A DNA stretch of 64,000 nucleotides from Thamnidium elegans (Eukaryota > Mucoromycota > Mucoromycetes > Mucorales > Mucoraceae): positions 1 to 64,000 of the forward strand of contig JAIXMG010000045.1 in assembly GCA_025201345.1 (NCBI GenBank), written 5' to 3'. Below are positions 20,071-32,400 of this stretch, piece by piece. How positions within the stretch are numbered: position 1 is the stretch's first letter; each line of letters starts with the position of its first letter. The notes beneath the pieces were generated by a model. It had not been told where the DNA came from. It did no database searches and worked only from the letters and a program-made list of their open reading frames with translations. A program made the translations under genes and the position numbers.

Positions 20071-22302
20071 TTAGAGTTGAATACTATTGATTGCATCTTC
20101 AATAAATCGAACATCTCCATCTTCATACCCTTTTACAATTCTTCTAATGTTGGGACCAGGTAAATGAATACCGTGTCTTGATAATCCAAAGGCATTAGCT
20201 GAACCTATAGCGTTTGTTGCTGGTGAGTGACAGGTAATGGCCATTTGTAATATTTCGGATTGTTCAGTTAATTCAGAAGATTGGTTTAGTTGACACAAGT
20301 AAACCAGTGCGGGTATAACTCCTTCCCTGATCATCTCTTCTGCGTACGGGTTTCGAGATTCAGATAATGTAGGTGGTGTCAGTTCTGAGATTTGATTAGT
20401 ACGATCTACAATTCGAATTAAAACATCCACCACTTTTAAACAGACTGTAATAGATAATTGAGGGTATTGAAGTAATGCTGATAATAACCTGATTATACTT
20501 GAATAATCTCTCAACAATACGCTTTATATATATATATATATATAAAGTTAGTAAAAAAAAAAAAATCTTCACGTATAAAAAAAATATATATACTGTACCA
20601 AATACTATCATCATTTGCTAAGGTTGTAATATTTGACAACACAAACAATACTTCTTTTACAATACGCCATTCTTCTTTTCCATGTGGCAACACTGAGCGG
20701 GAAGAAGGCACCCAACTACATTCATCTGGTCTGTATATATGCCCAGGTACTAGAACATGAGCTATCACGCTTTGCATAATTTTTTCACTGTATACTACTT
20801 CACGTACAATCTGTTGGTTTCCAGCAGCTAAATTGGATATGGTTAAAATAGCATTTCGACGTAATTGATGTTGTGTGTCGGGTGTCATGTACCACCAAAT
20901 ATTATTCAGTAGATCCGCTTCAAGTAATATCTCGATATATTCGTTAGGTCCTGAAGTGAAATTACTGATTGTTTGTAATACCGGTAATAATACACTCATT
21001 TCCTGATGTCTAATTTTTTTTAGATTAGTTTAAGTGTATACAGCGCTAATTTTTTTTTTTTTTTTTTTTTTTTTTACCTTAGTAGATGGATTAATCGAGG
21101 ACAGAGTGATGGGTTCAAATTAAGAGATTCAAAGAAGGGATCATAATTATACATATTACTAAGAACGCGAGATAAACCCCAGCTAATGCAAAAAAAAAAA
21201 AAGGTTACTAAAACCTCTCCAAATGATTAAATCACTTTTTTTTTTTTAAAAAAAACATACCAAGCTTCGCTCCAAATGTCTATACTTTCAAAGCTAACGG
21301 ATTTAGAAAAGGCATCAAACGCTTGTAAATATTGCTCCCAATGTTCAGCCGTCTTAAATCCGCCTCTACAGATATTAGCTAAAGACCAAGTTAATTCTTT
21401 TACGTCGTCTCGATCAGCCTTGTTGTCAACGATGATGGATCCTTTATCAGATTGTCTATATTGATCTGAGCTTGTTAGCTTGCTGCAGATGCTATCACAT
21501 TTTTGTCCTAGTGCTTGTGCTATATCACCAATTAAGTTTTCTTGCACCATGGATTCTCGATAGTGTAGAGAATCTACTGATACATTTGCTAATGCCCATG
21601 CAGACTGATTTGTGTGAGAGTAAGTACCAATAAAAGGATTAATTTATCATATTTACCTGTGATTTGACTGAATACTTATCGCATGATCGAAAGCACTTTA
21701 TTAAAGCATCTATAATGCCTGTATCAACTAAATTTTGTGTTTGTTCTGGTGTTCCATACTAAAAAAAATGAATAAATAAATGCAGCTTTTAAAAAAGTAA
21801 AATAAAAACTTACAGCTAGATTTGTGATTGTCCAAGCAGTTTCATACTACACAAAAAAAAAAATATTTAATACACAAAAAAAAATATATATATTTGTATA
21901 TGATGCATACTTTTAATTCATCATATCCAGGCTCTTGTAATATACTTCGAATCTTGTCCTGAATACCTAGATCAAATACGTTTTGGATACGATCGTTTGA
22001 AATGCTTTGTGTCAAATATCTTCTAATGTTTCTTATGGCGCTGTAACAAGCTTGATAATTGTTTGAACATTCTATTGTATCTCTATATGTAAACAGCTAC
22101 ACACACACATATATATACAAAATTTCTTTTAAGTACTTGGGGGGTTTTCTTTGTCAATTACGAGAAGAAAAAAGTAACTTACATCGCTAAAAGTGATCTC
22201 ATGATAAACGTCATTCTGTGAAGCTTGTTCAAGTGAGACATTGGCAAACTTTCGGTTTAATTCTCCAAAGATCTCATCCGCTTCAAATTCATTCATTACC
22301 AT
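20071..22302 (-). CDS. Importin-alpha-like armadillo-repeat protein
   Basis: About nine exons encode roughly 515 residues of ARM repeats. Repeated signatures include YETAWTITNLAYGT, SAWALANVSVDS, KELTWSLANICRG, LPVLQTISNFTSGP, NAILTISNLAAGN and EVLFVLSNITT. These are the W/N arrays that bind nuclear localisation signals in importin alpha. The N-terminus (MVMNEFEADEIFGELNRKFA) lacks the Arg/Lys-rich importin-beta-binding domain, and repeats are more divergent than in a canonical Kap60/SRP1. It is therefore either a specialised paralog or an ARM protein of another role. The start could lie upstream if a 5' exon was missed; no basic segment is visible within the preceding 250 bases. Confidence 0.75.
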
Positions 22303-23228
22303 AGCTTTTTTTTTAAAAATAAAATAAAAATGTATATGATAAAAAAATAAATAAAAAAGAAAAAAAGAAAAAAAATCGGTGTTTCCCGTTGTTTCAATGG
22401 TTGTATGAGCGGTCCCTGGATGACGTTTAGACCAATTATCATCACGTGGGGATAAGTGTATAAGGCAAACCACACCCTTTACAAAAAAGAGTTTAACTGT
22501 CGAGACATCACCAATGATTTTTTTTTTTTTTTGGTGGGAAAGGGCGGTCTTTCAAGAGAAGCTATATATGTCCCTGGATTTCTCTGTAGGCTTATGTATA
22601 TTAACAAGTAAATTTTTTTTTTCTGTGGCACCTCTTTCAGCGCGTACGACTCTAATTTTTGGTTAAAAATGGTAGGATCATGATTGATATGGTTCCTCTT
22701 ATACACTTGAATCTTACTATCTACCGTGACATCACGCCCATCTTTTAATTGAAATCTTTTTTCACTTGCCTCTTTAATTTAATAGATCTTTTTTGAAGTG
22801 ACTTATTATTGGAATAGTTATAAAGTATCAAGTACTTTTATATATGTATTGGGTGACTCTTACATGTTGTTCAACGTAACATAGGTAAAGTTGACAACTC
22901 TTTTTTTAGAAAGGACCTTTTTTACATGTATATAAAATTAAAGAACTGCATGGTGGCGTTTGTCACACAATAAATAGATTAAAGAGCATGTCTATTTATG
23001 TCAAATAATGCTCATTATCATATGAAAGTGCTTTTTGCAAGTATTTAGGTTTCAGCTTATGCTGTGTGAAAAGCCCTTTGGGGAAAAAGTATAACTGTGT
23101 CACAATAACAAAAAAGTAAAAGAAAAGATAGTTAATTTGCTATTTTTATAAGAAATAAATTGCATGAATATTATATGTTTATTTTAAACAAGTATAATAA
23201 GTAATAACGAAGAGAATAAGGACGGTTC
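22303..23228. other. Intergenic region upstream of the importin-like gene
   Basis: No gene is supported; open frames here are short and AT-driven. A TGACATCACG string at about 22728 resembles CRE-type sites. The right-hand part holds the 3' flank of the poly-Q membrane protein gene. Confidence 0.4.
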
Positions 23229-24638
23229 TTATGAAGATTTTTTATTTACAATACTCTTGATCTTGTTCTTCACATTAATTGAAAAAGAGCGCTTTTTAGA
23301 ACCACCATTATCAGCTGGTTGTTGTTGTTGTTGTTGTTGTTCTTTTTTAGAGCTAATACTTGTAACACTCTTTTTCCTTCCTAATTTAAAATTAGATAGT
23401 CTACTTGATCTCTTTGTGGAAGTAGAAACGGAAGGAATTGGATCGTGAGTAACAAGCATCATTGTTTGTTGTTGTTGTTGAGGTAGTGGTGGTTGTACTT
23501 GCGATGATGGGCGCTCACGAACCGAGTCCTTTCTAGACATTTTTGAAAGTGTAGATTTAAATACACCTTTTAATCCAGACCTTTGACTAGCTATACTGCT
23601 TTTACGAGAGACACTTGAACTAGGGTGCGGTGAAAGACCTGGAACGGTTTCTTCAATACTTGGTTGTGTAGAACTGGTTCTTTCATGATTGTATAAACGA
23701 GTGGGAACATTATCGGATAGTACTGGTGTAGTAGCAGTGAGTTCATCAAATAATTGTTGCGTGTTATCTGATAATGACATGAGGTTACTATCCTTTTTAA
23801 TCGATTCCATGTAGTATTGCTCTTTTGAAACATCAGATGATTGTTTAATGCTTGAGCTATCATCGGATTTAAGAGATGGAATAGGATCTGTTACTGATAA
23901 ATGTGGTGGTTCGTGTTGATAGCTAATAGGTTCTTCTTTATTTAGTGTAGTAGGTACAACAATGGTTGGGCAAAGTTCTTTATCGGATTGAACAGGTGCT
24001 ACTCCTGCTACTACTTTGGATGAAGAAGATGGTTTTTTAAGATCGATCTCTTGCTTAATCGGTTGATCGGAACTCATTGTGGGTACATTGATTACATGGT
24101 CCAATTGAGCCGTTGTAACAGATGACACAGGTGGCGCCTTTTGAAGATCGATAGCAGGTGCTTTTTGCGTGGTTGTCTCTTCTTGAGCTAAAATAGGTAC
24201 GACGACAGAACTATTATTGCTGCTGCTGGTAATTGTTTGTTTTTGTAATTTAGCTGGTTCTTTTTTACTACTGGCAGGAGATACGGTGATTGGTTCGGTT
24301 CCGTTTTGAGCTGTTGATTCTAAGGTAAGAGTTGCATTAGGTTGCATAATAGGCGTGAGAGCTGGTTTTTCGTTCATTAGACAAGTGTCGCGATTTTTTG
24401 TTGTTGTGGTGAGTGCATAAAGAGCATTTCCAGATAAAATTGTAAATAATACAATAAATCTTAATAATAGCAAGAAACATTTTGAAACATGTATCAAGAT
24501 AACAAAATAATCTTGTTCTGCAGGTAAAGTAGTAATAAGTGACAGAAGTTGAGATGTCGACATAATCATTTGTTGTGGTAATAAAAGGGTGCAGAGCAAG
24601 TAGAAGTAGCCTGATACTGTTAGTACTGTAATCAACAT
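23229..24638 (-). CDS. Membrane-anchored Ser/Thr/Gln-rich protein of unknown function
   Basis: Single-exon minus-strand gene, about 469 residues from the ATG at 24638; codons further upstream are from a Gln/Phe-rich leader and seem non-coding. The first 85 residues contain hydrophobic segments (LTVSGYFYLLCTLLL, FVILIHVSKCFLLLLRFIVL), suggesting two or three membrane passes. The remaining 380 residues are low-complexity Ser/Thr/Pro, with Gln runs and a basic, Ser-rich end (RKSSIASQRSG, RKKSVTSISSK, KIKSIVNKKSS) that looks rich in kinase sites and could bind membrane lipids. No domain is recognised. The gene at 42510-43328 has a similar plan: a short hydrophobic N-terminus and a basic Ser-rich tail. 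Confidence 0.7.
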   Translation of the reverse strand: MLITVLTVSGYFYLLCTLLLPQQMIMSTSQLLSLITTLPAEQDYFVILIHVSKCFLLLLRFIVLFTILSGNALYALTTTTKNRDTCLMNEKPALTPIMQPNATLTLESTAQNGTEPITVSPASSKKEPAKLQKQTITSSSNNSSVVVPILAQEETTTQKAPAIDLQKAPPVSSVTTAQLDHVINVPTMSSDQPIKQEIDLKKPSSSSKVVAGVAPVQSDKELCPTIVVPTTLNKEEPISYQHEPPHLSVTDPIPSLKSDDSSSIKQSSDVSKEQYYMESIKKDSNLMSLSDNTQQLFDELTATTPVLSDNVPTRLYNHERTSSTQPSIEETVPGLSPHPSSSVSRKSSIASQRSGLKGVFKSTLSKMSRKDSVRERPSSQVQPPLPQQQQQTMMLVTHDPIPSVSTSTKRSSRLSNFKLGRKKSVTSISSKKEQQQQQQQPADNGGSKKRSFSINVKNKIKSIVNKKSS

Positions 24639-24920
24639 GGTTTGTTGTTGTTGTTGTTGTTCAATTAAAGAGAAAGAAATGAAAGAAGAAAAAAAAAGGA
24701 AAAAAAAAAGGGAGGGAAAACTTATATACACACAAAAAATAAGGAGATTTACCCATCTTTCGTAAATAGCGCCGCTTGAAACATTGTACAGTTTTTAATG
24801 TAAAAAAAAAAAAAAAAAGACCATTTCAGCCATTCTTTTATCAAAAAGTGGTAATCTATTTCAGCCACACACGATTTATTTTATATTGTGCACATTCATC
24901 TAGCAATTATCCCCCCTCCT

Positions 24921-25366
24921 TTATCTTGCTTCCCAAATCTCTTCAGAGTTACGTCCCTTCATTTTTGTAGCATCTTTGTTTGCTTGGCGTTCTCTTATCA
25001 TGGCCTATTATAATAATAAATGAGTTTCTTTGGCTACTTTTTCACTTTTTCTTTCTTACATCGGCTAATTCAGAAGATTTGGTCTTTGTCTTTAAACAGA
25101 ATTTAAAATCTTCCCATTTCCCTGAACAATCTCTTTTGGAACCGTATCGATAATAATTTATTGCTTGAGATCCAAGTGCTATTATACAAAAAATTATAAA
25201 ATAAAATACTTTCAACATTTAAGAAAAAGGTCTTACTGTAACATTGAAAGACGGCGTCAAATGCTTGAGAAGCACTACATGTTTGGTAATCGTTTACTTT
25301 TTCCTTTTCAATTTCAGCAAAAAATGCTGTGGTATCTATATCATCATTATGCGTATTATCTGTCAT
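24921..25366 (-). CDS. EMI1: Emi1-like protein (DUF3128)
   Basis: Three exons give a protein of about 110 residues. The core matches DUF3128: YQTCSASQAFDAVFQCY, then LGSQAINYYRYGS, DCSGKWEDFKFCLKTK, with the paired Cys arranged as in twin Cx9C-like small mitochondrial proteins. The last exon reads AMIRERQANKDATKMKGR and ends NSEEIWEAR. In budding yeast EMI1 is needed for full induction of early meiotic genes and for respiration-linked functions; molecular role is unclear. The start is the ATG before TDNTHNDD. Splice phases fit throughout. Confidence 0.82.
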
Positions 25367-26023
25367 TTTTTTTCTAAAAAAAAAAAGAAGGGTTTTTTTT
25401 TATGTGTAATGCTTCAAAAAAAAAAGTGCAAGAAAAAAAATTAGCCCCCGGGATGTTGAGGGGGGAATCAAAATGCTCATACTACTTTAAATTCAGACCA
25501 ATGAAAAGAAAAATAAGGCATAGCTTTTTTAATAAAAAGAAAATCAATTTGTTGCTACGATACCAGTATGAAGAAAGTTAATTTGTTGCTACGATACCGG
25601 TATAAAGAGAGTTAATTTATATCTATGACACCAGTAGAAAGACCATACGGGAATAACAACGAAAAAGATTTCTTTATGTCTTTTTTATTATTGTTAGTTC
25701 AGGGCTCTCAATTGGTGATCTTTTTTTTTTATCTGTCAAACAATGCAGAAATATATATATATATATATTATTAATAGAAGTATAAAGGCATATCTTGTTT
25801 AATTGTAGCATGTTTTTTCTTTTTGCCACAGACTATCTTAGAAAACGGGTAAAGCAAATGCTTTATTTGAGCGTACATCCATCCTACAAGTAAAACAAGC
25901 GTTATTTTAAATACCATTTAGCAGTCCTTCTTACTATTTTTTTTTTTCCTTACAATACGCGGTTTTTTTTTTCGCTAAAAAAACACTATTGAAATACCTT
26001 TTTCTTAAAAAAAAACAGATAAA
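25367..26023. other. Intergenic region containing a short tandem repeat
   Basis: It separates the divergently transcribed Emi1-like and SmD1 genes. No gene is seen apart from the 34-base tandem repeat listed separately. Confidence 0.4.
25546..25644. repeat. 34-bp tandem repeat, about three units
   Basis: Units start aatttgttgctacgatacc at 25546 and 25580, with a more diverged third unit from 25614 (aatttatatctatgacacc). The first two differ at only a few bases. It is between divergent promoters, so a regulatory role is possible but not shown. Confidence 0.7.
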
Positions 26024-26509
26024 ATGAAGTTGGTTAGGTAAGATTGAAAAAAAAAGAGAGAGCACGAATACAAAACGGAATCTAATACTTTTTAAAAAAA
26101 TAGATTCTTGATGAAGTTAAATAACGAGACAGTTTCTGTCGAAATGAAGAACGGTACAGTTGTTCATGGTACCATCACAGGTGTCGATATGAGCATGAAC
26201 ACACATTTAAAAACTGTCAAGATGACAGTCAAAAATAGAGATCCTGTTAGTTTAGATACTTTGAGTATTCGTGGTAACACTATTCGTTGTGTTATTTTAC
26301 CCGATAGTCTGCCGTTAGATACACTCTTGATTGACGATTCACCTAAATCCAAGAAGAAGACTGATGGTAATTATAATGACAACTTTTATTTATTTATTTT
26401 GTATTAATATCTCTTCCTAGATGGTGAAGGTGCTGGACGTGGACGTGGTAGAGGAATGGCACGTGGAAGAGGTGGACGTGGTGGAGCTAGAGGAAGAGGT
26501 GGACGTTAA
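26024..26509 (+). CDS. SMD1: Small nuclear ribonucleoprotein Sm D1
   Basis: Three exons, 26024-26037, 26104-26366 and 26421-26509. SmD1 is one of seven Sm proteins forming the ring on spliceosomal snRNAs. Sm1 is [20 protein letters not shown] followed by GVDMSMN, and Sm2 is [18 protein letters not shown]. The C-terminus is the expected Arg-Gly repeat ([17 protein letters not shown]), the target of arginine methylation and SMN-type factors. The first exon codes only MKLVR minus one base, a common feature of fungal SmD1 genes. Ring residues and length are normal. Confidence 0.95.
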
Positions 26510-26732
26510 AAAAGAAAAAGAAAAACATTATAAGCAAAAGTTTAAATGGATATGTCGATTTTATTATATATCAGAAATCCAACACAACACACAATATACG
26601 TTTTTTTTTATAACTCACCACGTATATAACACGTAAATAAAAAAATAAATAAAAAAGCAATTTTTTTTTTTTGTTATTGTTTTTTTTTTTTTTTTTTTTT
26701 AGAGAACCAGCTAAAAAAAAATAGGATGGTAG

Positions 26733-27895
26733 CTATTTATTATTATGTCCTTGGATACGTTCATGTCTTCTAAGGGCGTCTAAACGAGTAAATTTTTTAC
26801 CACAATCATGGCAATAACAAAGGGGTCTATTCTTTAAATGAATTGTCTGATGCCTTGATAAGTCGTAAGATCGTCTAAAGGCTTGACAACATGTTTTGCC
26901 TGTGATGGTATCAATAATATGTTCACAAATAAATTGAGAAGGATGTGAGTTGTTTGTACGAGACCTCTTGGTCTTTGTAGGAACTGAAGGTTGACTATTA
27001 TTATTATATGGAGAAGACGGGGAAGCCGAAAGCGGTGGTGATAGGGGTTTTTGATCAAATCGAACGGGATGATGATAAGTATGAATAGGAGCAAGTTGCT
27101 TTTGTTGGTATTGATTATGATGGTTAGGATCTATAATGGATGATAGTCCCGGTAGTTTGATAGGTGATTTAGTATAAAAACTCACATGTTGTGGTGTAGG
27201 TGGTGAAGGTAAGCTACTGGTATTCCATAACTCAGTTGTAATAATGTGCGATAGTGCTGGTAATTTTCTTGATTTGTTGGGCTCTTCTTTTTTTAATTCT
27301 TCCATCTCTTGTTCCAATGATATACCAGAGTCCTTTCTGGTAGGTAGGTAGATTTGGTCATCTTCTTCGGTGTAACTAGGTCTCTTGATAAATACCGGCT
27401 TTACTAGCGGTACATTATCATGGTAAGCTAAAAAGATAATTATGTGTTAATTTACTATCTTTATGTATACATACATGTATATTATTACCTTCTCGTATCA
27501 GTTTAATTTCTAGTATATCTTGATCTGTAATAGAGTTGAACGCATTTTGTAAACCAATATCATCTTTAAACTTGTATTTAAATATTTGATCCTTTTCAAT
27601 AATCATGTAATAATCATTGAGATTTGTTATTTCAGTCTAAAGAAAAAAAAAGTATATTTAGTTTACGTCAAAAAAATAAATAAATATTTTTCTTACTTTT
27701 GAGTACAACTTAATTTTATCTAGTAAGTCAAGGTATTTAGGAGGTTGATCATGTTGCACAAAGATATGTAATAGAAAATCGGGCAGTGATAAATCTTGAA
27801 TGCTAACTCTAAAAAAAAAATATGTATAAATAAAAAAAACTTGTTTTTTTTTAAAGAGACTAAAAGTACCTGAAGCGATAAATGTTATTTGTCAT
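26733..27895 (-). CDS. C2H2 zinc-finger transcription factor
   Basis: About four exons; start ATG at 27895. The N-terminal 90 residues (SIQDLSLPDFLLHIFVQHD, then YYMIIEKDQIFKYKFKDDIG and DQDILEIKLI) have the strand and acid pattern of a PB1-like fold, which is an inference. The middle is Pro/Ser/His-rich. Two C-terminal fingers: an atypical one with CEHIIDTITGKTCCQAF then RRSYDLSRHQTIH, where the two cysteines are far apart, and a normal one, CHDCGKKFTRLDALRRHERI ending QGH. The paired-finger style with an extended first Cys loop is seen in a number of fungal factors. Target genes cannot be guessed. Confidence 0.72.
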
Positions 27896-29446
27896 TAAAT
27901 GTTTATATTAAAAATAATTTTAAAAAAAAAGAAACAAAAAGAAAATAAAAAAGTACAAGAAAAGTGATTACATGATATTAAATATATATATATATATGAG
28001 AAGGTAAAGGGGTGGCAAAAAAAGATAAAAAAAAAAGACTTTTTTTTCTTCTCTTTTGCATCACTCATCATAAGGAGATGAAAGGGAAATCCAAAGAATA
28101 TTATAGATATGCACACACAATATATATATATATATAAAAAGGGGGTTAATATCAGTCGTATTCTAAATATATACAACTATCAATCTTTTTTTGATAGGGC
28201 TTTGTTTATTTTGTAAGTAAAAAAAAAAAAGATGTGGCTGCATAGATACATGTTACCCTTATTATTGTCCACTTTTAATGTATATGTGGTAAAAAAGGAA
28301 AACATTCATGTAAGCTTTTAAGTTCTCCTATTTTATTTATTTTAAAACAAAAACAAAATATTCAAAGTAATTACACTCAAAAACTCTTCTCACCGATCAA
28401 AAAATCAATTCTAATTCTTGGATACTTTAACAAATAAATAAAAATTTAATATATATAAATATATAAGAAATAACAAAAAAAGAGCTATATAAAAAGAAAA
28501 CAAGGTAGTTTAATTCACCCTAAACTTAATTCAATAGATACTTAACTTTTACTCCCTTTATTCCCTTCAAAAAAGAAAAAGAAAAGAAAGACCCTTGTTG
28601 TAATACTATAATAATAATAATAAAAAAAAAAAGTTAATGTGCATAACGTGATAACTAAATATTCAAGTATGTATAGTTCACCAAGTTATTTTATTACAAG
28701 TATGTGCAGCCCGAATTTTTTTTTTTACTATTGCACCATGTTGTAAAAAAGCATTAAATAGATTGAGGGAAGCTCACATCCTTTTAAAATGTATGTTGTA
28801 TTTCTATTTTATTTTTCACTCCTTTATACAACTCCCCTATGTGTGTTAAAATATATACTTTATGTGCGCAGTAGACTTTTTTTTTCTTTTCTCTCCTATA
28901 TATAACTCAGAGATTTTTTTATTTATCTTTCACTGGAAACAAAAGAAGAACAAGTATTAGCGCCCATTTTATGCATTTAGTCAGTGGAATTCATGCCTTA
29001 TAATCTGGAGCATGAACTAAATGACTCATTTATAATATGACTAAATCAAGAGAAAGATAGATAGAGATAGACAGAAAGTAAGAAAAGATGTATATATAAT
29101 CCGATCGATTAGTATACACATATATACTTTTGTCAAATGTTGCTGCACCCACCCACCTATACACACACACTTTTTATAATATTTATCTGGGAAATTAATT
29201 AAATTTTTTTGTTGCTTAGAAATGCTTTTTTTTTTAACGTTGAGCGTTTAATACATTTTAATAAAAAAAAAAATGTATATAAAATAAAAAAGGGGGTAGG
29301 TTGACAGAAAATAGTGTATTATTTAGCTAGTATAAAAAAGTTATATGAAATTGGTGAGTTATACAAGATAATTATGGTGAGTTTTTATGTGAGTGTGGCG
29401 TTTTTTTTTTTTTTTTTATCAAGGGATAGTACCAAGGAATTGTTAA
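27896..29446. other. Long gene-free stretch
   Basis: About 1.55 kb with no supported gene. It is AT-rich, with ATAT runs near 27980 and 28120, poly-A and poly-T tracts, and no tRNA-like cloverleaf that I can see. It holds the promoter of the zinc-finger gene and the 3' flank of the DENN gene. Confidence 0.45.
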
Positions 29447-32400
29447 CTACTTGTTATAAAATTGGAGATTTGTGGGGAATCGTCTACATTCTCCTTGACC
29501 AATAATCACGTTATCGGGTGGAGGTGTAGCCCAAATAATTTGTGATACTCTAAATGAATCATCCTAAACAAAAAAAACTCGTTATGTTTTGATATGGCCA
29601 AGTATGCAAATTATAAGGCTTACATTTAGAAATGGTGTATCTTCTTTCACAAACTTTAATTTGGATCGATTTAATTTCAACTTGATATATTCATCAAATA
29701 CTAAAATCTCTGGTTCTTGATTTGGTTTTAATAACCTGTCAGTGATAAATTGTGTAAACATTTGAGAGTTACTTAAACTAGATAAAAACTCCTATTAAAA
29801 AAAAAAAAAAGAGAGATATTTTTTTTTAGGGGGTTATATATATTTTTTTTTTTACTTGTATTTCTTACTCTGGTATCTTTATCTGAATGCTTCAAAAATC
29901 TATCTTTTGAAAAGTATAAACAGTTACCATTGTTATTATTGATATCATTGGCCGAAATAGAAGTTGACTTATCATCTAAATGATCTACAAAGCCCGTTCG
30001 ATAATTATAAAGGAGAGAGGCAAACATTCTAATAAATGAATCCAATACTTTTTGTTCATTAAAGCAAGCAGGTAAACAAGGGTGTAGTATTTGGTTTGTA
30101 CAGGAATCATGTGTTACTAGGTGACATTCTATATACATTTTTTGTTGGATTATTAAAGTTATAGTTTAACTATTTTATATATATATATATATACCTTGGC
30201 AACACATAAACATTCTAGGCTTGTTATCCTCGTCTTCTGAGACTTGCTTACCACATACACACCTATATCCTTGAAAACGACCAAGTTCGGATGTAAATAT
30301 CTCTGCCATTATATGACCCTCAATATGCTTAACTCGACGAGGGACTTCATTATGATATCCATGATCAAAATTATTAGCTGTAAAACGAGGTGAAGATATT
30401 GAAATACGAGGAGAAGGTGCCATGCTGTTACTATTATTATCAATTTGTTCTTGATGAAACGTCGCTCTAGGTTTTGACATAAATGTAGATAGTTTAGTTT
30501 TAGGTGTCTAGTAATAATAATAATAATAATAATATTAGCATACAATATAAAACAGGACTAAAAAATAAACTTTTTTCTTTACATCTTCTCGTTTAGGTTT
30601 GGGTGATGGTTCAGATCTTCTGTAGTTTGTTTTTCTATAAGAGTTTTGGTGGTCCAAGGTTGTACTGTTGGTTGGATTGGCTGCATTTACAATAGGAGAG
30701 GGCATGGATACACGTTGTTGATTAGGAGTCCTGGGTAGTGATGATGTAGATAATGAAGATTGAATTGACTGAATACTGGCAGCAGTTCTAGTCGGACTCA
30801 TAGGAGGACTATGTAAAGAATTATTTGAAGATGCATAGTTTCCTGTACTGGTTGATAATAGCGCTGAACCAGGATACTGTGGTAAATTGGGAGCGTCTGA
30901 AGCAGCAGATTCATTTGAACTTCTTGTACTTGCATTGCTGGACCAAAAGCCCGAAGGCCGTGATACAAGGGATGCAGGATGTGACCAAATTGAAGTGGCA
31001 TCTGAGCTTTCAGAGTCACGTGGTAGTCTAGCAGGACTAATAAAGATATCTGTGCTCTTGGATCGACTGCAATTCAGGATCAATTTCCCTTTGGGAAACG
31101 TGCATTGAATTGGAAGTGGTACACCGTAAGGGATCTTGGATTTTGTATGCAATGGTGCGTATTGTTCAAGAGCTGATTGAAGTTTACGCCTTTGACGATC
31201 AGGTATCGGCATTGATCTTTGACTTTGATGCATTGTATTACTATCTAAATTAACTATACAAGCCTATAATAAAAAGTAAAATAAATATAAAAAAAAAAAA
31301 ATTAAGGGAATTTCATTCTTGTTTTTATCTTACATCATCAGGTGCATGGTCTTCTAAATCAGTCATATCACCAGGAAAACCAATAATATACGGAACAGGA
31401 GCTTGTAGACATGTCAATAATCTTTCAGGCAGAACAGGAATAAATACAAACTGCCAATAGAAAGGAAATAACAAGTAACGAAACGATTCACATGCAAGTG
31501 AAAGCATCCCTGTATATTTGGAAAGGAATACAACCTTTCCTTCAGCTAATAAAGTCTATGATGATAAAATTGGCTTAGTTTATAATTTTTTTTAAAAGGA
31601 GTATAATATAATTTTTACTTCTAGTACAGCAAGTATCAGATGAGGTGATAACGCACGAAATATAGGATATAAAGAAAACTAAAAATAGACAACAAAATAA
31701 TAATTCATTACATGTATATATATATATAATTAACCTATATATAAGCTTACATTTTTTAAGATAGGTACTTCATTAATAGGAGGTCTTGAAAAAAATAAAG
31801 GTCTTCCATTAATTGTTAACCCAATTTCAAATCTTCCAGGAGGAGGTAAAGGTACTTCTTCAATTAAGTTGATCACTGTACTTTCAATATCAATTGTTGG
31901 TTTTCCATTCTTGTGACCTCCTACACCTACAATATTATCTAGTAATATTCTAATCCAATCACCATATAAATTAATCCACGGCATTCTACCTAATAACCCA
32001 ATACTCTTTGGTACCCAAACTTCTTCCGCTGTACAAACTCCCATCTTTACTGGTTCTAATAATTCTTTATATAATTCAATATTCTCTTGACATGTCTTAA
32101 TACGTTCCTCTAATTCACTTGCTTGTCTTGCACTGTCTGCTTTAGACAATCCAATATTTGATTGTGCGTGATCTCTTTTGGCTTGTTCTAATTGTATCAT
32201 CTCTAATTCGATTTTACCTTTTAAATGCTGTGAATATTCTATAGAACTAAATGACATGTTCGTTTTGACCCATTCTTGTATTGCTTTATTTACTGACTCC
32301 TTTAAATTATCTGTCAATTTTTCGTAAAATACCACGCATGATCCATATACTGTCGCACCATTTTCATCTGTCATTGCCTTTTTTTTTTTTAGAGAAAAAA

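Noticed and set aside
22129..22473. 114-codon minus-strand frame at the start of the importin-like gene
   Set aside because: Its central part is poly-Phe/Tyr from poly-A, and it lies across the start and first intron of the importin-like gene.
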